This document shows, in pieces, positions 17,166-27,746 of a stretch of DNA of 64,000 bases. A program made the translations under genes and the position numbers. Numbering within the stretch: the stretch's first letter is position 1; each line of letters opens with the position of its first letter. The stretch comes from Marinobacterium nitratireducens. Its GTDB lineage: Bacteria > Pseudomonadota > Gammaproteobacteria > Pseudomonadales > Balneatricaceae. The stretch is from the NCBI RefSeq assembly GCF_014645375.1, contig NZ_BMLT01000001.1:554835-618834 (forward strand), given 5' to 3'. Below the pieces are notes generated by a model. It saw only the letters and a program-made list of their open reading frames with translations, was not told the DNA's origin and ran no database searches.

Positions 17166-20100
17166 ATGGATCGACACTGGACCGGGGCCGTACAGGTGAC
17201 AGACAACAAGCGTTTCAAGACTCTGCAGGACACACTCGCCAACCGCATCATGATTATCGACGGCGGCATGGGCACCATGATCCAGCAGGCGAAACTCGAA
17301 GAGGCGGACTATCGCGGCGAACGCTTCGCCGACTGGCATACCGACGTCAAGGGCAACAACGACCTGCTGGTCCTCACCCGACCGGAGCTTATCGCCGACA
17401 TTCACCGCCAGTACCTGAAGGCCGGCGCCGATATCGTCGAGACCAACACCTTCAATGCCACCCGTATCGCGATGGCCGACTACGAGATGGAGTCGCTGAA
17501 CCACGAGATCAACCTCGAGGCCGCGCGCCTGGCCCGCAGGGCCTGTGACGAGGTGGCGGCCGAAACCGGGCAGCCGCGCTATGTCGCCGGCGTGCTGGGC
17601 CCGACCAACCGCACCTGCTCGATCTCGCCGGACGTCAACGATCCGGGCTTTCGCAACGTCAGCTTCGACGAGCTGGTCGACGCCTACCTGGAGTCGATCG
17701 ACGGTCTGGTGCACGGCGGTTCCGATCTGATCCTGATCGAAACCATCTTCGACACCCTCAACGCCAAGGCGGCGATCTTCGCCGTCGAGCAGTACTTCGA
17801 CGAGCACGATATCCGGCTGCCGGTCATGATCTCCGGCACCATCACCGACGCTTCGGGCCGCACCCTGTCGGGCCAGACCACCGAAGCGTTCTGGAACTCG
17901 GTACGCCACGCCCGGCCGATCTCCGTCGGCCTCAACTGCGCGCTGGGCCCCAAGGAGCTGCGCCAGTACGTCGAGGAGCTCTCCCGCATCGCCGAAACCC
18001 ACGTCTCGGTGCACCCCAACGCCGGCCTGCCCAACGCCTTCGGCGAGTACGACGAGACGCCCGAGGAAATGGCCGTCGAGATCGCCGAGTGGGCCAACTC
18101 CGGTTTCATCAACCTGGTGGGCGGCTGCTGCGGCACCACACCCGAGCATATCCGCGCCATCCGCGAGGCGGTCGAGAAAGAGGCGCCGCGCGAGCTGCCC
18201 GACATCAAGCGCGAATGCCGCCTCTCCGGCCTCGAACCCATGAACATCGGCGAGGACACCCTGTTCGTCAACGTCGGCGAGCGCACCAACGTCACCGGCT
18301 CCGCGGTGTTCAAGCGTCTGATCAAGGAAGGCGACTACGAGACCGCGCTCGACGTCGCCCGCCAGCAGGTGGAGAACGGCGCCCAGGTCATCGACGTCAA
18401 CATGGACGAGGGCATGCTCGACGCCGAAAAGGCGATGGTACGCTTTCTCAACCTGATCGCGTCGGAACCCGACATCTCCCGGGTGCCGATCATGATCGAC
18501 TCCTCCAAGTGGGAGGTGCTCGAGGCAGGCCTCAAGTGCATTCAGGGCAAGGGTGTGGTGAACTCCATCTCGCTGAAGGAAGGCGAAGAGAAATTCATCG
18601 AGCAGGCGCGGCTGGTCCGTCGCTACGGCGCCGCGGTGATCGTGATGGCGTTCGACGAAACCGGCCAGGCCGACACCTTCCAGCGCAAGATCGAGATCTG
18701 CGAGCGCTCCTACAGGGTGCTGGTGGACAAGGTTGGCTTCGACCCCGAAGACATCATTTTCGACCCCAACATCTTCGCCGTCGCCACCGGTATCGAGGAG
18801 CACGACAACTACGCCGTCGACTTTATCGAGGCCACCGGCTGGATCAAGCAGCATCTGCCGTACGCCAAGATCTCCGGCGGCGTGTCCAACGTTTCCTTCT
18901 CGTTCCGCGGCAACAATCCGGTACGCGAGGCGATCCACTGCGTCTTCCTCTACCACGCCATCCAGAAAGGCATGGACATGGGTATCGTCAACGCCGGCCA
19001 GCTGGCGATCTACGACGACCTGCCCGAAGAGCTGCGCGAGCGCGTCGAGGACGTGATCCTCAACCGCCGCAGCGACGGCACCGAGCGGTTGCTGGAGGTC
19101 GCCGAGAAATACCGTGGCGACGGCGCGGCCGCCGAAGCGCCCGAAGCCCAGGAATGGCGCTCCTGGAGCGTCAACGAGCGTCTCGGCCATGCGCTGGTCA
19201 AGGGCATCACCGAGTTCATCGACCAGGACGTCGAAGAGGCGCGCCAGGCGCACGAACGCCCGCTGCAGGTGATCGAGGGCCCGCTGATGGACGGCATGAG
19301 CGTGGTCGGTGACCTGTTCGGCTCCGGCAAGATGTTCCTGCCGCAGGTGGTGAAATCCGCCCGTGTCATGAAGAAGGCGGTGGCCTACCTGATGCCCTTC
19401 ATCGAGGAGGAGAAAGCCGACAACGCCAGCAGTTCCGCCGGCAAGGTGGTGATGGCGACGGTCAAGGGCGACGTCCACGATATCGGCAAGAACATCGTCG
19501 GCGTCGTGCTGCAGTGCAACAACTTCGAGGTCGTCGACCTCGGCGTCATGGTGGCGGCCGAGAAGATCCTGCAAACCGCTCGCGACGAAAACGCCGACCT
19601 GATCGGGCTGTCGGGTCTGATCACGCCATCACTGGACGAAATGGTCCACGTCGCCAAGGAAATGGAGCGCCAGGGCTTCGAGATCCCGCTGCTGATCGGC
19701 GGCGCCACCACCTCCAAGGCGCACACCGCCGTGAAGATCGAAAAGGGCTACAAGCGCGACCAGGTGGTACACGTGACCAACGCCTCGCGCGCCGTCGGCG
19801 TCGCCTCTGCCCTGCTCTCCAAGACCCGCAAGGCGGCTTTCGTCAGGGAGGTGCAGGAAGAATACGAGGCGATTCGCGAGCGTCACGCCGCACGTCAGAA
19901 CGACAAGCGCCGCGTCTCGCTGCAGGCGGCCCGTGCCAACAAGTTCGCCATCGACTGGGACAGCTACACGCCGCCCAAACCGAAACAGCTCGGCATCCAG
20001 GTATTCGACGACTACGATCTGGCGGAGCTGGTCGACTATATCGACTGGACACCGTTCTTCCAGTCCTGGGAGCTGGCGGGCCGCTTCCCGCGCATTCTCG

Positions 20101-20900
20101 ATGACGAGGTGGTCGGCGAGGAAGCCACCCGCCTTTACCACGACGCCCGCGCGATGCTCGCCCGCCTGGTCGACGAAAAGCTGCTGAAGGCCCGCGCCGT
20201 GATCGGTATCTTCCCGGCCAACAGCGTCGACGACGACGATATCGAGCTCTACACGGATGACTCGCGCAGCGAAGTGCTGATGCGACTGCACCATCTGCGG
20301 CAGCAGACCGAGAAGGTCGAAGGCAAGGCCAATATGTGCCTGACCGACTTTATCGCGCCCAAGGAAAGCGGCAAGCAGGATTACTACGGGGCTTTCGCGG
20401 TCACCGCCGGCATCGGCGTCGATGAGCTGGTGGCGAAATACGAAGCCGACCACGACGACTACAACAGCATCATGGTCAAGGCGCTGGCCGACCGCCTCGC
20501 CGAAGCCTTCGCCGAGCGCATGCATGCGCGCGTACGCCAGGAATTCTGGGGCTACGCCGCCGACGAGCAGCTCGACAACGAGGACCTGATCCGCGAGAAG
20601 TACAAAGGCATTCGCCCGGCGCCGGGCTACCCCGCCTGCCCGGATCACACCGAAAAGGGCCTGCTGTGGCAGCTGCTCGATGTCGACAACAAGGCCGGCA
20701 TCAGCATCACCGAATCCTACGCCATGCTGCCGACGGCCGCGGTCAGCGGCTGGTACTTCAGCCACCCGCAGTCGCAGTACTTCGGCGTGGCGAAGATCGG
20801 CGAGGACCAGGTCGAGGACTATGCCAAGCGTACCGGTATGGAGAAACCGGTCGCCGAACGCTGGCTGGCGCCGAACCTCGGGTACGAGCCGGAGGAATAA
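17166..20900 (+). CDS. metH: Cobalamin-dependent methionine synthase
   Basis: MetH transfers a methyl group from 5-methyltetrahydrofolate to homocysteine through cobalamin. The 1244-residue, four-module protein is complete: the homocysteine domain begins at [10 protein letters not shown] and has the zinc cysteines Cys258 (LNCALGPKE), Cys321 and Cys322 ([10 protein letters not shown]); the folate-binding domain starts at [11 protein letters not shown]; the cobalamin-binding domain has [10 protein letters not shown] with the axial His771 and the later [11 protein letters not shown]; the activation domain binds S-adenosylmethionine near [14 protein letters not shown]-type sequence (here [14 protein letters not shown]). 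The ATG at 17166 has no clear ribosome site; a GTG at 17196 is an alternative start. No cobalamin riboswitch was recognised upstream. Confidence 0.97.
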   Translation: MDRHWTGAVQVTDNKRFKTLQDTLANRIMIIDGGMGTMIQQAKLEEADYRGERFADWHTDVKGNNDLLVLTRPELIADIHRQYLKAGADIVETNTFNATRIAMADYEMESLNHEINLEAARLARRACDEVAAETGQPRYVAGVLGPTNRTCSISPDVNDPGFRNVSFDELVDAYLESIDGLVHGGSDLILIETIFDTLNAKAAIFAVEQYFDEHDIRLPVMISGTITDASGRTLSGQTTEAFWNSVRHARPISVGLNCALGPKELRQYVEELSRIAETHVSVHPNAGLPNAFGEYDETPEEMAVEIAEWANSGFINLVGGCCGTTPEHIRAIREAVEKEAPRELPDIKRECRLSGLEPMNIGEDTLFVNVGERTNVTGSAVFKRLIKEGDYETALDVARQQVENGAQVIDVNMDEGMLDAEKAMVRFLNLIASEPDISRVPIMIDSSKWEVLEAGLKCIQGKGVVNSISLKEGEEKFIEQARLVRRYGAAVIVMAFDETGQADTFQRKIEICERSYRVLVDKVGFDPEDIIFDPNIFAVATGIEEHDNYAVDFIEATGWIKQHLPYAKISGGVSNVSFSFRGNNPVREAIHCVFLYHAIQKGMDMGIVNAGQLAIYDDLPEELRERVEDVILNRRSDGTERLLEVAEKYRGDGAAAEAPEAQEWRSWSVNERLGHALVKGITEFIDQDVEEARQAHERPLQVIEGPLMDGMSVVGDLFGSGKMFLPQVVKSARVMKKAVAYLMPFIEEEKADNASSSAGKVVMATVKGDVHDIGKNIVGVVLQCNNFEVVDLGVMVAAEKILQTARDENADLIGLSGLITPSLDEMVHVAKEMERQGFEIPLLIGGATTSKAHTAVKIEKGYKRDQVVHVTNASRAVGVASALLSKTRKAAFVREVQEEYEAIRERHAARQNDKRRVSLQAARANKFAIDWDSYTPPKPKQLGIQVFDDYDLAELVDYIDWTPFFQSWELAGRFPRILDDEVVGEEATRLYHDARAMLARLVDEKLLKARAVIGIFPANSVDDDDIELYTDDSRSEVLMRLHHLRQQTEKVEGKANMCLTDFIAPKESGKQDYYGAFAVTAGIGVDELVAKYEADHDDYNSIMVKALADRLAEAFAERMHARVRQEFWGYAADEQLDNEDLIREKYKGIRPAPGYPACPDHTEKGLLWQLLDVDNKAGISITESYAMLPTAAVSGWYFSHPQSQYFGVAKIGEDQVEDYAKRTGMEKPVAERWLAPNLGYEPEE

Positions 20901-20968
20901 TGGTGGTGACGGCGCCGCGCAGAAGTGCCGGCGCCGGTCCTATGGCTGTGCGGCGCTCGAGCGCTTTT

Positions 20969-21030
20969 GTGGGAGCCGCGCCCCGCGGCGAAGCTTTTCA
21001 CGGCGCTGGGCTGTTCGCGGCGCGGCGTCC
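20969..21030. repeat. REP-like palindromes, inverted pair
   Basis: GTGGGAGCCGCGCCCCGCGGCGAAG (20969-20993) contains a perfect 6-bp stem, GCCGCG-CCC-CGCGGC. A degenerate inverted partner, TTCGCGGCGCGGCG, follows at about 21012-21026. The same core appears near 32967 and 49854. Two inverted copies with a short spacer is the arrangement of REPINs in Pseudomonas. Confidence 0.6.
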
Positions 21031-21043
21031 CCGTCCAGCACAA

Positions 21044-21116
21044 GATGGGTTACGCCGCCTTACACTGCGTGCAGATCTACCGGCCGCTGTCTAGGGCGGC
21101 TCCACCCATCCTACTA
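21044..21116. repeat. GATGGGT-end palindromic element, copy 1
   Basis: The left end GATGGGTTACGCCGCC (21044-21059) is an imperfect inverted copy (13 of 16) of the right end, whose minus-strand sequence is GATGGGTGGAGCCGCC preceded by TAGTAG. The minus-strand TAG at 21114-21116 is the aconitase stop codon, so the element abuts the gene. Related copies lie at 27631, 27747 and 54459. Confidence 0.65.
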
Positions 21117-23054
21117 GGCTTTCGCCTTCAACCAGTTGACCAGCCCACCGGCGAGGATCAGCTCGCACTGGCGCTGTGAAAGCGGGTGCGCCAGGTCGAT
21201 TTCGCGATCATTGCCTTTGAGCCTGGCCTGGACCGCCTGTCCCGGCGCCAGCCTCTGCAGATTCTCCAGTACCAGCACATCACCCTGCGCCAGCCGGTCG
21301 TAATCGTCGCTATCGGAGAAGGTCAGCGGCAGCACACCGTAATTGATCAGGTTCTGCCAGTGAATCCGGGCGAAGCTTTTCGCCACCACCAGTCGCAGGC
21401 CCAGGTAGCGCGGTGCGATGGCGGCGTGTTCCCGGCTCGAGCCCTGGCCGTAGTTGCGCCCGGCGACAATGGCATGGCCGCCCCGCGCTTTCTCGTCACG
21501 GGCGCTGTCGACGTAACCGGGTGCCAGCGACTCGAATACGAAATCGGCAATCCTCGGCACGTTGCTGCGATACGGCAGCACCCGGGCCCCCGCCGGCATG
21601 ATCTCGTCGGTCGAGATATCGTCACCGACCTTCAGCAACACCGGTACCTCGAGTCTGTCCGGCAGCGCCTCGAAATGCGGCAGTTCGACGATATTGGGCC
21701 CCGTCACCAGTTCGGCCCTGTCCGCGCCGTTGTCCCCGGGGGGCGCGACGAACTGCGTCGTGTCCAGACCGCTCCTGCCCGGCAGCTCGATGCGCGGGTA
21801 CGGAATGCCGAGATTGCGCGGATCGGTGATGCAGCCACGCAGTGCCGATGCCGTCGCGGTTTCAGGACTGCAGAGCCAGACCCGGTCCTCCGGTGTGCCG
21901 GATCGCCCGGGGAAGTTGCGCGGTGTGGTGCGAAGGCTGTTCTGTCCGGTCGCCGGCGCCTGGCCCATGCCGATGCAGCCGTTGCAGCCGGCCTGGTGCA
22001 GCCTGGCGCCACTGGCCACCAGCCGCTCCAGGTCGCCGGAGCGGATCAGTCGCTGCAGCAGCGCCCGCGAACTGGGATTGATGTCGAAGGACACGCCAGC
22101 CGCCGCCTGCTGCCCCTCGGCCATGCGCGCCGCCATGGCGAAATCGCGAAAGCCGGGATTGGCGGACGAGCCAATGTAGGCCTGATAGATGGGCTCGCCC
22201 TCCACTTCCCTGACCGGCACCACCTTGCCCGGACTGGAGGGTCTGGCGATCAGCGGCTCGAGACTGCCAAGCTCGATGCGGTCCTGATGGTCGTAGTCGC
22301 AGCCCTGGTCCGCCGCCAGTGCCTGCCAGTCCGAATCCCGCCCTTCACTTGCGAGAAAGCGCCTGACCTCGGCATCCGACGGAAAAACACTGCTGGTGGC
22401 GCCCAGTTCCGCGCCCATATTGGCGATGACGTGGCGATCCATGGCGCTGAGGCCTTCCACCCCGGGGCCGTGATACTCGATGATGCGATTGACGCCGCCT
22501 TCGACGCCATGCCGGCGCAGCAGCTCCAGAATGACATCCTTGGCGCTGACCCAGTCGGGTAGCTCGCCGCTAAGCTCCACACCCCAGACCTCGGGCATCT
22601 GCAGCCACACCGGCTCCCCGGCCATCGCGGTGGCAACGTCAGCACCGCCGGCGCCGATTGCCAGCATTCCCAGGGCGCCAGCGGCCGGGGTATGGCTGTC
22701 CGAACCGATCAGCGTCTCGCCCGGCACGCCGAAGTAGAGCATGTGCAGCGGGTGACTGATACCGTTCCCGGGCCGGCTGAACCAGAGCCCGAAACGCTGC
22801 GCCGCGCTTTCGAGAAAGCGGTGATCGTCGGGATTGCGGTTGTCTTCCTGGATCAGGTTATGGTCGACGTACTGTACCGAAACCGAGGTCCTGACCCGCT
22901 CCAGGCCCATCGCCTCCAGCGTCAGCATCACCAGGGTGCCGGTCGCATCCTGACAAAGCGTCTGATCGAAGCGCATTGCCACCGGCTCGCCCGGATGCAT
23001 CTCGCCGTCCACGCGGTGCGAGGCAATCAGCTTTTGCGTCAGATTGAGTGCCAT
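21114..23054 (-). CDS. Short aconitate hydratase-like protein with one cluster Cys replaced by Ser
   Basis: A 646-residue aconitase-superfamily protein, shorter than AcnA (about 890) or AcnB (about 865), with the LeuC-like part first and the swivel domain at the C terminus (about 480-640). Recognised motifs are GSDSHTPAAGALGMLAIGAG, the CxxC iron-sulfur pair Cys357 and Cys360 in QAGCNGCIGMG, NYGQGSSREHAA in the swivel domain, and SFARIHWQNLINYG. The first cluster ligand, Cys in the family GSCTN motif, is Ser297 here (IGSSANPG). It lies 69 bp after fadE on the same strand and may be co-transcribed. It probably interconverts citrate/isocitrate or a related hydroxy acid; the substrate is not certain. 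Confidence 0.8.
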   Translation of the reverse strand: MALNLTQKLIASHRVDGEMHPGEPVAMRFDQTLCQDATGTLVMLTLEAMGLERVRTSVSVQYVDHNLIQEDNRNPDDHRFLESAAQRFGLWFSRPGNGISHPLHMLYFGVPGETLIGSDSHTPAAGALGMLAIGAGGADVATAMAGEPVWLQMPEVWGVELSGELPDWVSAKDVILELLRRHGVEGGVNRIIEYHGPGVEGLSAMDRHVIANMGAELGATSSVFPSDAEVRRFLASEGRDSDWQALAADQGCDYDHQDRIELGSLEPLIARPSSPGKVVPVREVEGEPIYQAYIGSSANPGFRDFAMAARMAEGQQAAAGVSFDINPSSRALLQRLIRSGDLERLVASGARLHQAGCNGCIGMGQAPATGQNSLRTTPRNFPGRSGTPEDRVWLCSPETATASALRGCITDPRNLGIPYPRIELPGRSGLDTTQFVAPPGDNGADRAELVTGPNIVELPHFEALPDRLEVPVLLKVGDDISTDEIMPAGARVLPYRSNVPRIADFVFESLAPGYVDSARDEKARGGHAIVAGRNYGQGSSREHAAIAPRYLGLRLVVAKSFARIHWQNLINYGVLPLTFSDSDDYDRLAQGDVLVLENLQRLAPGQAVQARLKGNDREIDLAHPLSQRQCELILAGGLVNWLKAKA

Positions 23055-23123
23055 GGGAGCCTCCGAAATTCCGTAAGCCCCCCGTTAGGCAACAGAGCGT
23101 CCTCGATGTTTCGTCGTTTTGGG

Positions 23124-25334
23124 TCAGAGCGAGTCGAAGGCATCGACTTCGATGGCAAGTGCCACCGCCGCGTCGGCGGCCTCAAGCTGCCCGGCCTCGG
23201 CCGCACTGACCAGGCCCTGCCGCAGCGCCTCGGACACCGAATCCACACCCGCGTGCCTGAGTCGCTGACGCAGAGGCTCGACCGCCAGCGTCTGCCGGAA
23301 AGCCTGCTCGACCCGGTCAACGCCGTCGTCGGGGTTGCCGTGAAAGATGCCGCCGGTCAGGCGCTCGCGCGCCGGGCCTTCGGTCATCAGCAGTTCGGCA
23401 CAGGCGATGACCAGACTGTCGTCCGCGGGCTTCTGCCAGCGACCGAAGGGAAACAGTACCCGGCGAAACAGGAACGCCAGGGCGCGGGACGGGAAATTGC
23501 ATATCACCGCATCGAAATGCTGTTCGATGCAGTGATAGCCCTGCTGCAGGCAGTAGCGCAGCAGCGGCCGCTCCTGTTCGGGTCTGCCGGCATCCTCGAA
23601 GCCCTTCAGCAGCATGCTCAGCAGATACAGCTCGCCGAGAATGTCCCCCAGTCGCGCCGACAGCATTTCGCGCCGTTTGAGCTCCCCGCCAAGCGACAGC
23701 AGGCACATTTCGCTGATCCAGGTCAGCCCGGCGGAGTAGCGGCTCAACTGCCGGTAGACAGGCTTGAGTTCGCCCGCCCCTTTGGGCGCCGCGGCGAAAC
23801 GCCCGTAGCTCAGCCCATGTATCAGCGCACGGGCATAGGTGGCGCAAAAGAATTCCAGATGGTCCAGCAACAGCGCATCGAAACCGGCAAGCGCCGCCTC
23901 CTGGTCCTCATTCCGCGCCGCTTCGATCTCCTTGAGCAGAAAGGGGTGGCAGCGCACCGCGCCCTGCCCGAACACGATCAGACTTCGGGTAAGAATGTTC
24001 GCGCCCTCGACGGTGATCGCCACCGGGAGCGCGCGGAAAATGCCGCCGAGGTAGTTGTGAGGTCCGTCGCAGATCGCCTTGCCGCCATGAACATCCATGG
24101 CGTCGACGATGATTTCCCGCAGCCGCTGCGTGGCCTGCACCTTGAGCATCGCCGAGCACACGGCCGGATTGTGGCCATGGTCGAGCGCCTGCGCCGTCGC
24201 CCGCCGCGCCGCATCCAGCAGGTAGAGCTCGCCCGCCATACGCCCGAGCACTTCCTGAACGCCCTCGAATCGTCCGACAGGCAGACCGAACTGCTCCCGG
24301 ATACGGGCATAGGCACCGGTCGTGCGACAGGCCAGCCGTGCGGCACCGACACTGAGCGACGGCAGGGAAACGCTGCGCCCGGCCGACAGCGCGCTCATCA
24401 GCATCACCCAACCGCGACCGACGCCGTCGCGCCCCCCGATGACCCAGTCCAGCGGCACGAACACATCCTGCCCCTCGTTGGGCCCGTTGAGAAACGCCTG
24501 CATCGCCGGATAATGGCGCCGGCCGATGCGCACGCCGGGGGTATCGGTGGGAATCAGCGCCAGGGTGATACCCGGGCAGGGTTCGTCGCCCAGCAGCCGA
24601 TCGGGATCCTCGAGCTTGAACGCCAGCCCCATCAGCGTGGCCCTTGGCCCCAGGGTGATATAGCGCTTGCGCCAGTTGACGCGCATACCCAGCACAGGCT
24701 CGCCGAGGTAATCGCCCTCGCAGACCTGCCCCCGGTCCACCATCGACGCCGCATCGGAGCCCGCCTCGGGGCTCGTCAGCGCGAAACAGGGGATTTCGCG
24801 TCCGTCGGCGAGCCGCGGCAGATAGTGGTCCTTCTGCGCCTGCGTGCCGTATTCGAGCAGCAGTTCGCCGGGCCCGAGGGAGTTGGGCACCATCAGGGTC
24901 ACAGCCACGGCGATACTGCGCGAAGCCACCCTGGCCACCACCTCGGAGTGCGCCTGCGCCGAAAAGCCCAGACCGCCATAGCTTGGCGGGATGATCATGC
25001 CGAAAAAGCCCCGGGCCGCGAGGAAATCCCAGATCTCATCCGGCACTGCCCGCTTCTCGAAGCTGATCTGCCAGTCGTCGATCATCGCGCAAAGCTGCTC
25101 CACCGGCCCGTCGATAAACGCCTGCTCGGTATCGCTCAGGCGCGTCGGGCCGCTGTCCAGCAGCCGCTGCCAGTCAGGCTTGCCGGACAGCAGCTCGGCG
25201 TCCCACCAAAGCCCTCCGGCTTCCAGCGCTTCGCGCTCGGTCTGCGAGATCGGCGGCATCAGCTTGCGCACGCGCCGCAGCAGCGGGCCACTGATATAAC
25301 GCCGCCGCCACCGGCTCAAGGCGTTTGTGCTCAT
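23124..25334 (-). CDS. fadE: Acyl-CoA dehydrogenase, FadE type
   Basis: A 736-residue acyl-CoA dehydrogenase carrying the extra C-terminal domain typical of FadE, which performs the first oxidation step of fatty acid beta-oxidation. The N-terminal dehydrogenase part has FFGMIIPPSYGGLGFSAQA, the FAD-contact segment CFALTSPEAGSD, and AMDVHGGKAICDGP; the catalytic Glu lies in ITVEGANILTRSLIVFGQGA. The enteric FadE has about 814 residues because of an N-terminal hydrophobic region that is missing here. The electron acceptor is normally the ETF system, which is not in this window. It precedes the aconitase on the same strand. Confidence 0.93.
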   Translation of the reverse strand: MSTNALSRWRRRYISGPLLRRVRKLMPPISQTEREALEAGGLWWDAELLSGKPDWQRLLDSGPTRLSDTEQAFIDGPVEQLCAMIDDWQISFEKRAVPDEIWDFLAARGFFGMIIPPSYGGLGFSAQAHSEVVARVASRSIAVAVTLMVPNSLGPGELLLEYGTQAQKDHYLPRLADGREIPCFALTSPEAGSDAASMVDRGQVCEGDYLGEPVLGMRVNWRKRYITLGPRATLMGLAFKLEDPDRLLGDEPCPGITLALIPTDTPGVRIGRRHYPAMQAFLNGPNEGQDVFVPLDWVIGGRDGVGRGWVMLMSALSAGRSVSLPSLSVGAARLACRTTGAYARIREQFGLPVGRFEGVQEVLGRMAGELYLLDAARRATAQALDHGHNPAVCSAMLKVQATQRLREIIVDAMDVHGGKAICDGPHNYLGGIFRALPVAITVEGANILTRSLIVFGQGAVRCHPFLLKEIEAARNEDQEAALAGFDALLLDHLEFFCATYARALIHGLSYGRFAAAPKGAGELKPVYRQLSRYSAGLTWISEMCLLSLGGELKRREMLSARLGDILGELYLLSMLLKGFEDAGRPEQERPLLRYCLQQGYHCIEQHFDAVICNFPSRALAFLFRRVLFPFGRWQKPADDSLVIACAELLMTEGPARERLTGGIFHGNPDDGVDRVEQAFRQTLAVEPLRQRLRHAGVDSVSEALRQGLVSAAEAGQLEAADAAVALAIEVDAFDSL

Positions 25335-25418
25335 ATTGCGCTCCCATCATTTCACCTCACCTAAGGATAGAGGCGAATAGCAGGTCGCGCGGATCGACCG
25401 GGAGCAGTAACCCCGCAG

Positions 25419-27554
25419 TCAGGCCGCAGGCGCTGCCTTGGCGATGCGTCGACTGTAGAGGAAGAGCACGACAAAGAGCGCAAGTCCGGCCAGATCGATC
25501 AGCAGGTTATGATGCGGCCACAGCATCGCCAGCGCGGCGATACCCGACAACAGCCGCAGCAACGGATTCAAACGCCCCTCCAGGAAGCCTTCCATAAAAC
25601 CGACGAAGGCGTAGAGCCCGAATACGCCGAAGATGAAGACCCGCAGCACCTCTTCGGTACTGCCGCCGATCAGGTTGGTGTAGCCCAGCAGCAGCGGCAC
25701 CACATAAAGCCCCTTGGCGATCTTCCAGGCGGTGAAGCCGGTGGCCATCGGCGGGGTCTTGGCGATGGCCGCGGCCGCAAATGCCGTCAGGCACACCGGC
25801 GGCGTGACGTTGGAATCCTGCGACAGCCAGAAGATGATCATGTGCGCCGACAGCAGCGCCATCGACAGCAGCGTCGGATCCAGCGCCTGACTCATCAGCT
25901 GACCGGTAAAGTCCTGTGGCACCTGCGCCAGCAGCGCCCGCGCCTCGGCCTCGGACATCGGCGAGGCCAGTGCCGTGACCTTTTCCGGGTCCACCAGCAT
26001 GAAGATCATGCGTGCGGCCTCCGGCAAACCGCCGCTCATCATCAACTCGACCAGCCTGGTTTCGGCGATCAGGTTGTAGATCGCCGGCGCCGACAGCGTC
26101 GCCAGCACGATGTAGGCCGCGGTCACCGGCAGCCCCATACCGAGCACCAGTGACGCCAGCCCCACCAGCAGGATAGTGATCAGCAGGCTGCCGCCGGCCC
26201 AGTCGCTGACCATCAGCGAGAAGGTGTTGCCGATGCCGGTCATCGCCACCACGTTGACCACCAGCCCCACCGCCACCAGCAGCATCGCCGTGGTGGCCAT
26301 GTTGCGCGCGCCCTGGGCCAGGGCGTCGCACACGGCCCTCGGTCCCATCGGGTTCTTCGACAGCCAGGACGCCACCACCACGGCAATGATGGAAACACCG
26401 GCGGCGTAGGTCGGCGTGAAGCCGTAGATCAGCAGCGCCACCAGCACGACCAGCGGCAGCAGGAAATGCCAGCCCTCCTTGAGCACCTCCTTCAGCGGCC
26501 GGGTTTCCAGCTCGACGGCATGGGCGTGGCTGCGCATCGCCTCGACGCGGACGTAAAAGCCCACCGAGAGGAAGTACATCAGCGCCGGCAGCGCCGAAAA
26601 GGCAATGATTTCGACGTAGGGTATCTGGGTATAGGACGCCATGATGAAGGCGCCCGCCCCCATCACCGGCGGCATCAGCTGCCCGCCTGTCGAGGCGGCG
26701 GCCTCGACGCCGGCCGCAAAGCGCGCGGGGAATCCCGCGCGGCGCATCAGCGGGATGGTGATGACGCCGGTGGACACCGTATTCGCCACCGAGGAACCGG
26801 ACACCGACCCCATCAGTCCGGAGCCCAGCACCGCGACGAAGCCGGGACCGCCGACGAAGCGGCCGGCGGCGCAGCGCGACAGTTCGATGATGAAGTCGCC
26901 GGCGCCGGAACGCACCAGAAAGGCGCCGAACAGAATGAACATGAAGACGAAGGTCCAGGAGATCCGCGCGATCGAGCCGAACATGCCGTCCGAGCCGAAA
27001 TAGGAGCGGTACAGCAGTGTCTCCAGGCTGAGGCCGGCGAAGCCGAACATGCCCTCGATATAGGGCCCCCACCAGAACACGTAGGTCATGGCGACGACGA
27101 TCAGGCAGGGAATGAACCAGCCGGTGGTACGGCGCGCCATTTCCAGCGCCAGCAGAATCGCCAGTGCCGAAAAGAACCAGTCGGACGCCACGAAATTGAC
27201 TCCGCGGTCGTAGAGGGCGTCTTCGTATCCGATCAGGTAGAGCGCGCAGGCGATCGCCGCCAGCCCCACAAGGATGTCGAATACCAGCACCGCCTTGCTG
27301 GTGGCGGCGCGGGCCCCCTTGATACCCGGAACCATCAGCGCGCAGATCAGCGCAAAACCGCCAAAGTGGATCGCCGAGACGTACAGCTCGGACCAGGTGC
27401 CAAGGGTATTGAAATAGATGTGCGCCAGCGAGAACAGCACGCCGGCCCAGTAGATGAAACGGCCGGGACCGGAGCCTTCCGGCCGCTGGACGAGTTCGAG
27501 GCTCTTGAGCTTGTCCGCGGTATCCCGATCGGTATCCAGGGGTTCGGTACTCAT
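25419..27554 (-). CDS. TRAP transporter fused permease (TAXI type)
   Basis: A 711-residue inner membrane protein fusing the small (DctQ-like, about the first 190 residues) and large (DctM-like) TRAP permease subunits. Many hydrophobic helices are evident. The DctM part includes GSGLMGSVSGSSVANTVSTG, GQLMPPVMGAGAFIMA and VLGMGLPVTAAYIVLAT, motifs of the fused 4TM/12TM family. TAXI-type TRAP systems drive uptake of dicarboxylates, glutamate or similar acids with a sodium or proton gradient. The start at MSTEPLDTDRD is preferred to an upstream Arg-rich frame. The matching receptor gene lies upstream on the same strand, separated by about 270 bp of repeats. Confidence 0.92.
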   Translation of the reverse strand: MSTEPLDTDRDTADKLKSLELVQRPEGSGPGRFIYWAGVLFSLAHIYFNTLGTWSELYVSAIHFGGFALICALMVPGIKGARAATSKAVLVFDILVGLAAIACALYLIGYEDALYDRGVNFVASDWFFSALAILLALEMARRTTGWFIPCLIVVAMTYVFWWGPYIEGMFGFAGLSLETLLYRSYFGSDGMFGSIARISWTFVFMFILFGAFLVRSGAGDFIIELSRCAAGRFVGGPGFVAVLGSGLMGSVSGSSVANTVSTGVITIPLMRRAGFPARFAAGVEAAASTGGQLMPPVMGAGAFIMASYTQIPYVEIIAFSALPALMYFLSVGFYVRVEAMRSHAHAVELETRPLKEVLKEGWHFLLPLVVLVALLIYGFTPTYAAGVSIIAVVVASWLSKNPMGPRAVCDALAQGARNMATTAMLLVAVGLVVNVVAMTGIGNTFSLMVSDWAGGSLLITILLVGLASLVLGMGLPVTAAYIVLATLSAPAIYNLIAETRLVELMMSGGLPEAARMIFMLVDPEKVTALASPMSEAEARALLAQVPQDFTGQLMSQALDPTLLSMALLSAHMIIFWLSQDSNVTPPVCLTAFAAAAIAKTPPMATGFTAWKIAKGLYVVPLLLGYTNLIGGSTEEVLRVFIFGVFGLYAFVGFMEGFLEGRLNPLLRLLSGIAALAMLWPHHNLLIDLAGLALFVVLFLYSRRIAKAAPAA

Positions 27555-27630
27555 AGGTCTGTCCGTAGTCGTGAACGGGGCAAGAGGCCGGTACCGGAGG
27601 TACCGGCGAGCAAGTGGTAGACACTTTGCA

Positions 27631-27698
27631 GGATGGGTGGAGCCGCCATCGGAAGCTGCTCGCCGCAACGCACCTGGTCCATGGCGGCGCAACCCATC
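27631..27698. repeat. GATGGGT-end palindromic element, copy 2
   Basis: The left end GGATGGGTGGAGCCGCC and right end GGCGGCGCAACCCATC (minus strand GATGGGTTGCGCCGCC) show the same two end types as the other copies. It lies between the TRAP permease and receptor genes. Confidence 0.6.
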
Positions 27699-27746
27699 AC
27701 AGGCGCCCCGGCCTCGTTCGGCACAGGCCGCGCCATGAACTCCATC

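Noticed and set aside
17145-19574. An 809-codon open frame on the minus strand
   Set aside because: It lies antisense to metH, whose domains are complete; long antisense frames are expected from the high third-position GC.
25507-27624. A 705-codon frame on the minus strand in another phase
   Set aside because: It is a Gly/Arg-rich shadow of the TRAP permease gene, which has clear membrane segments.
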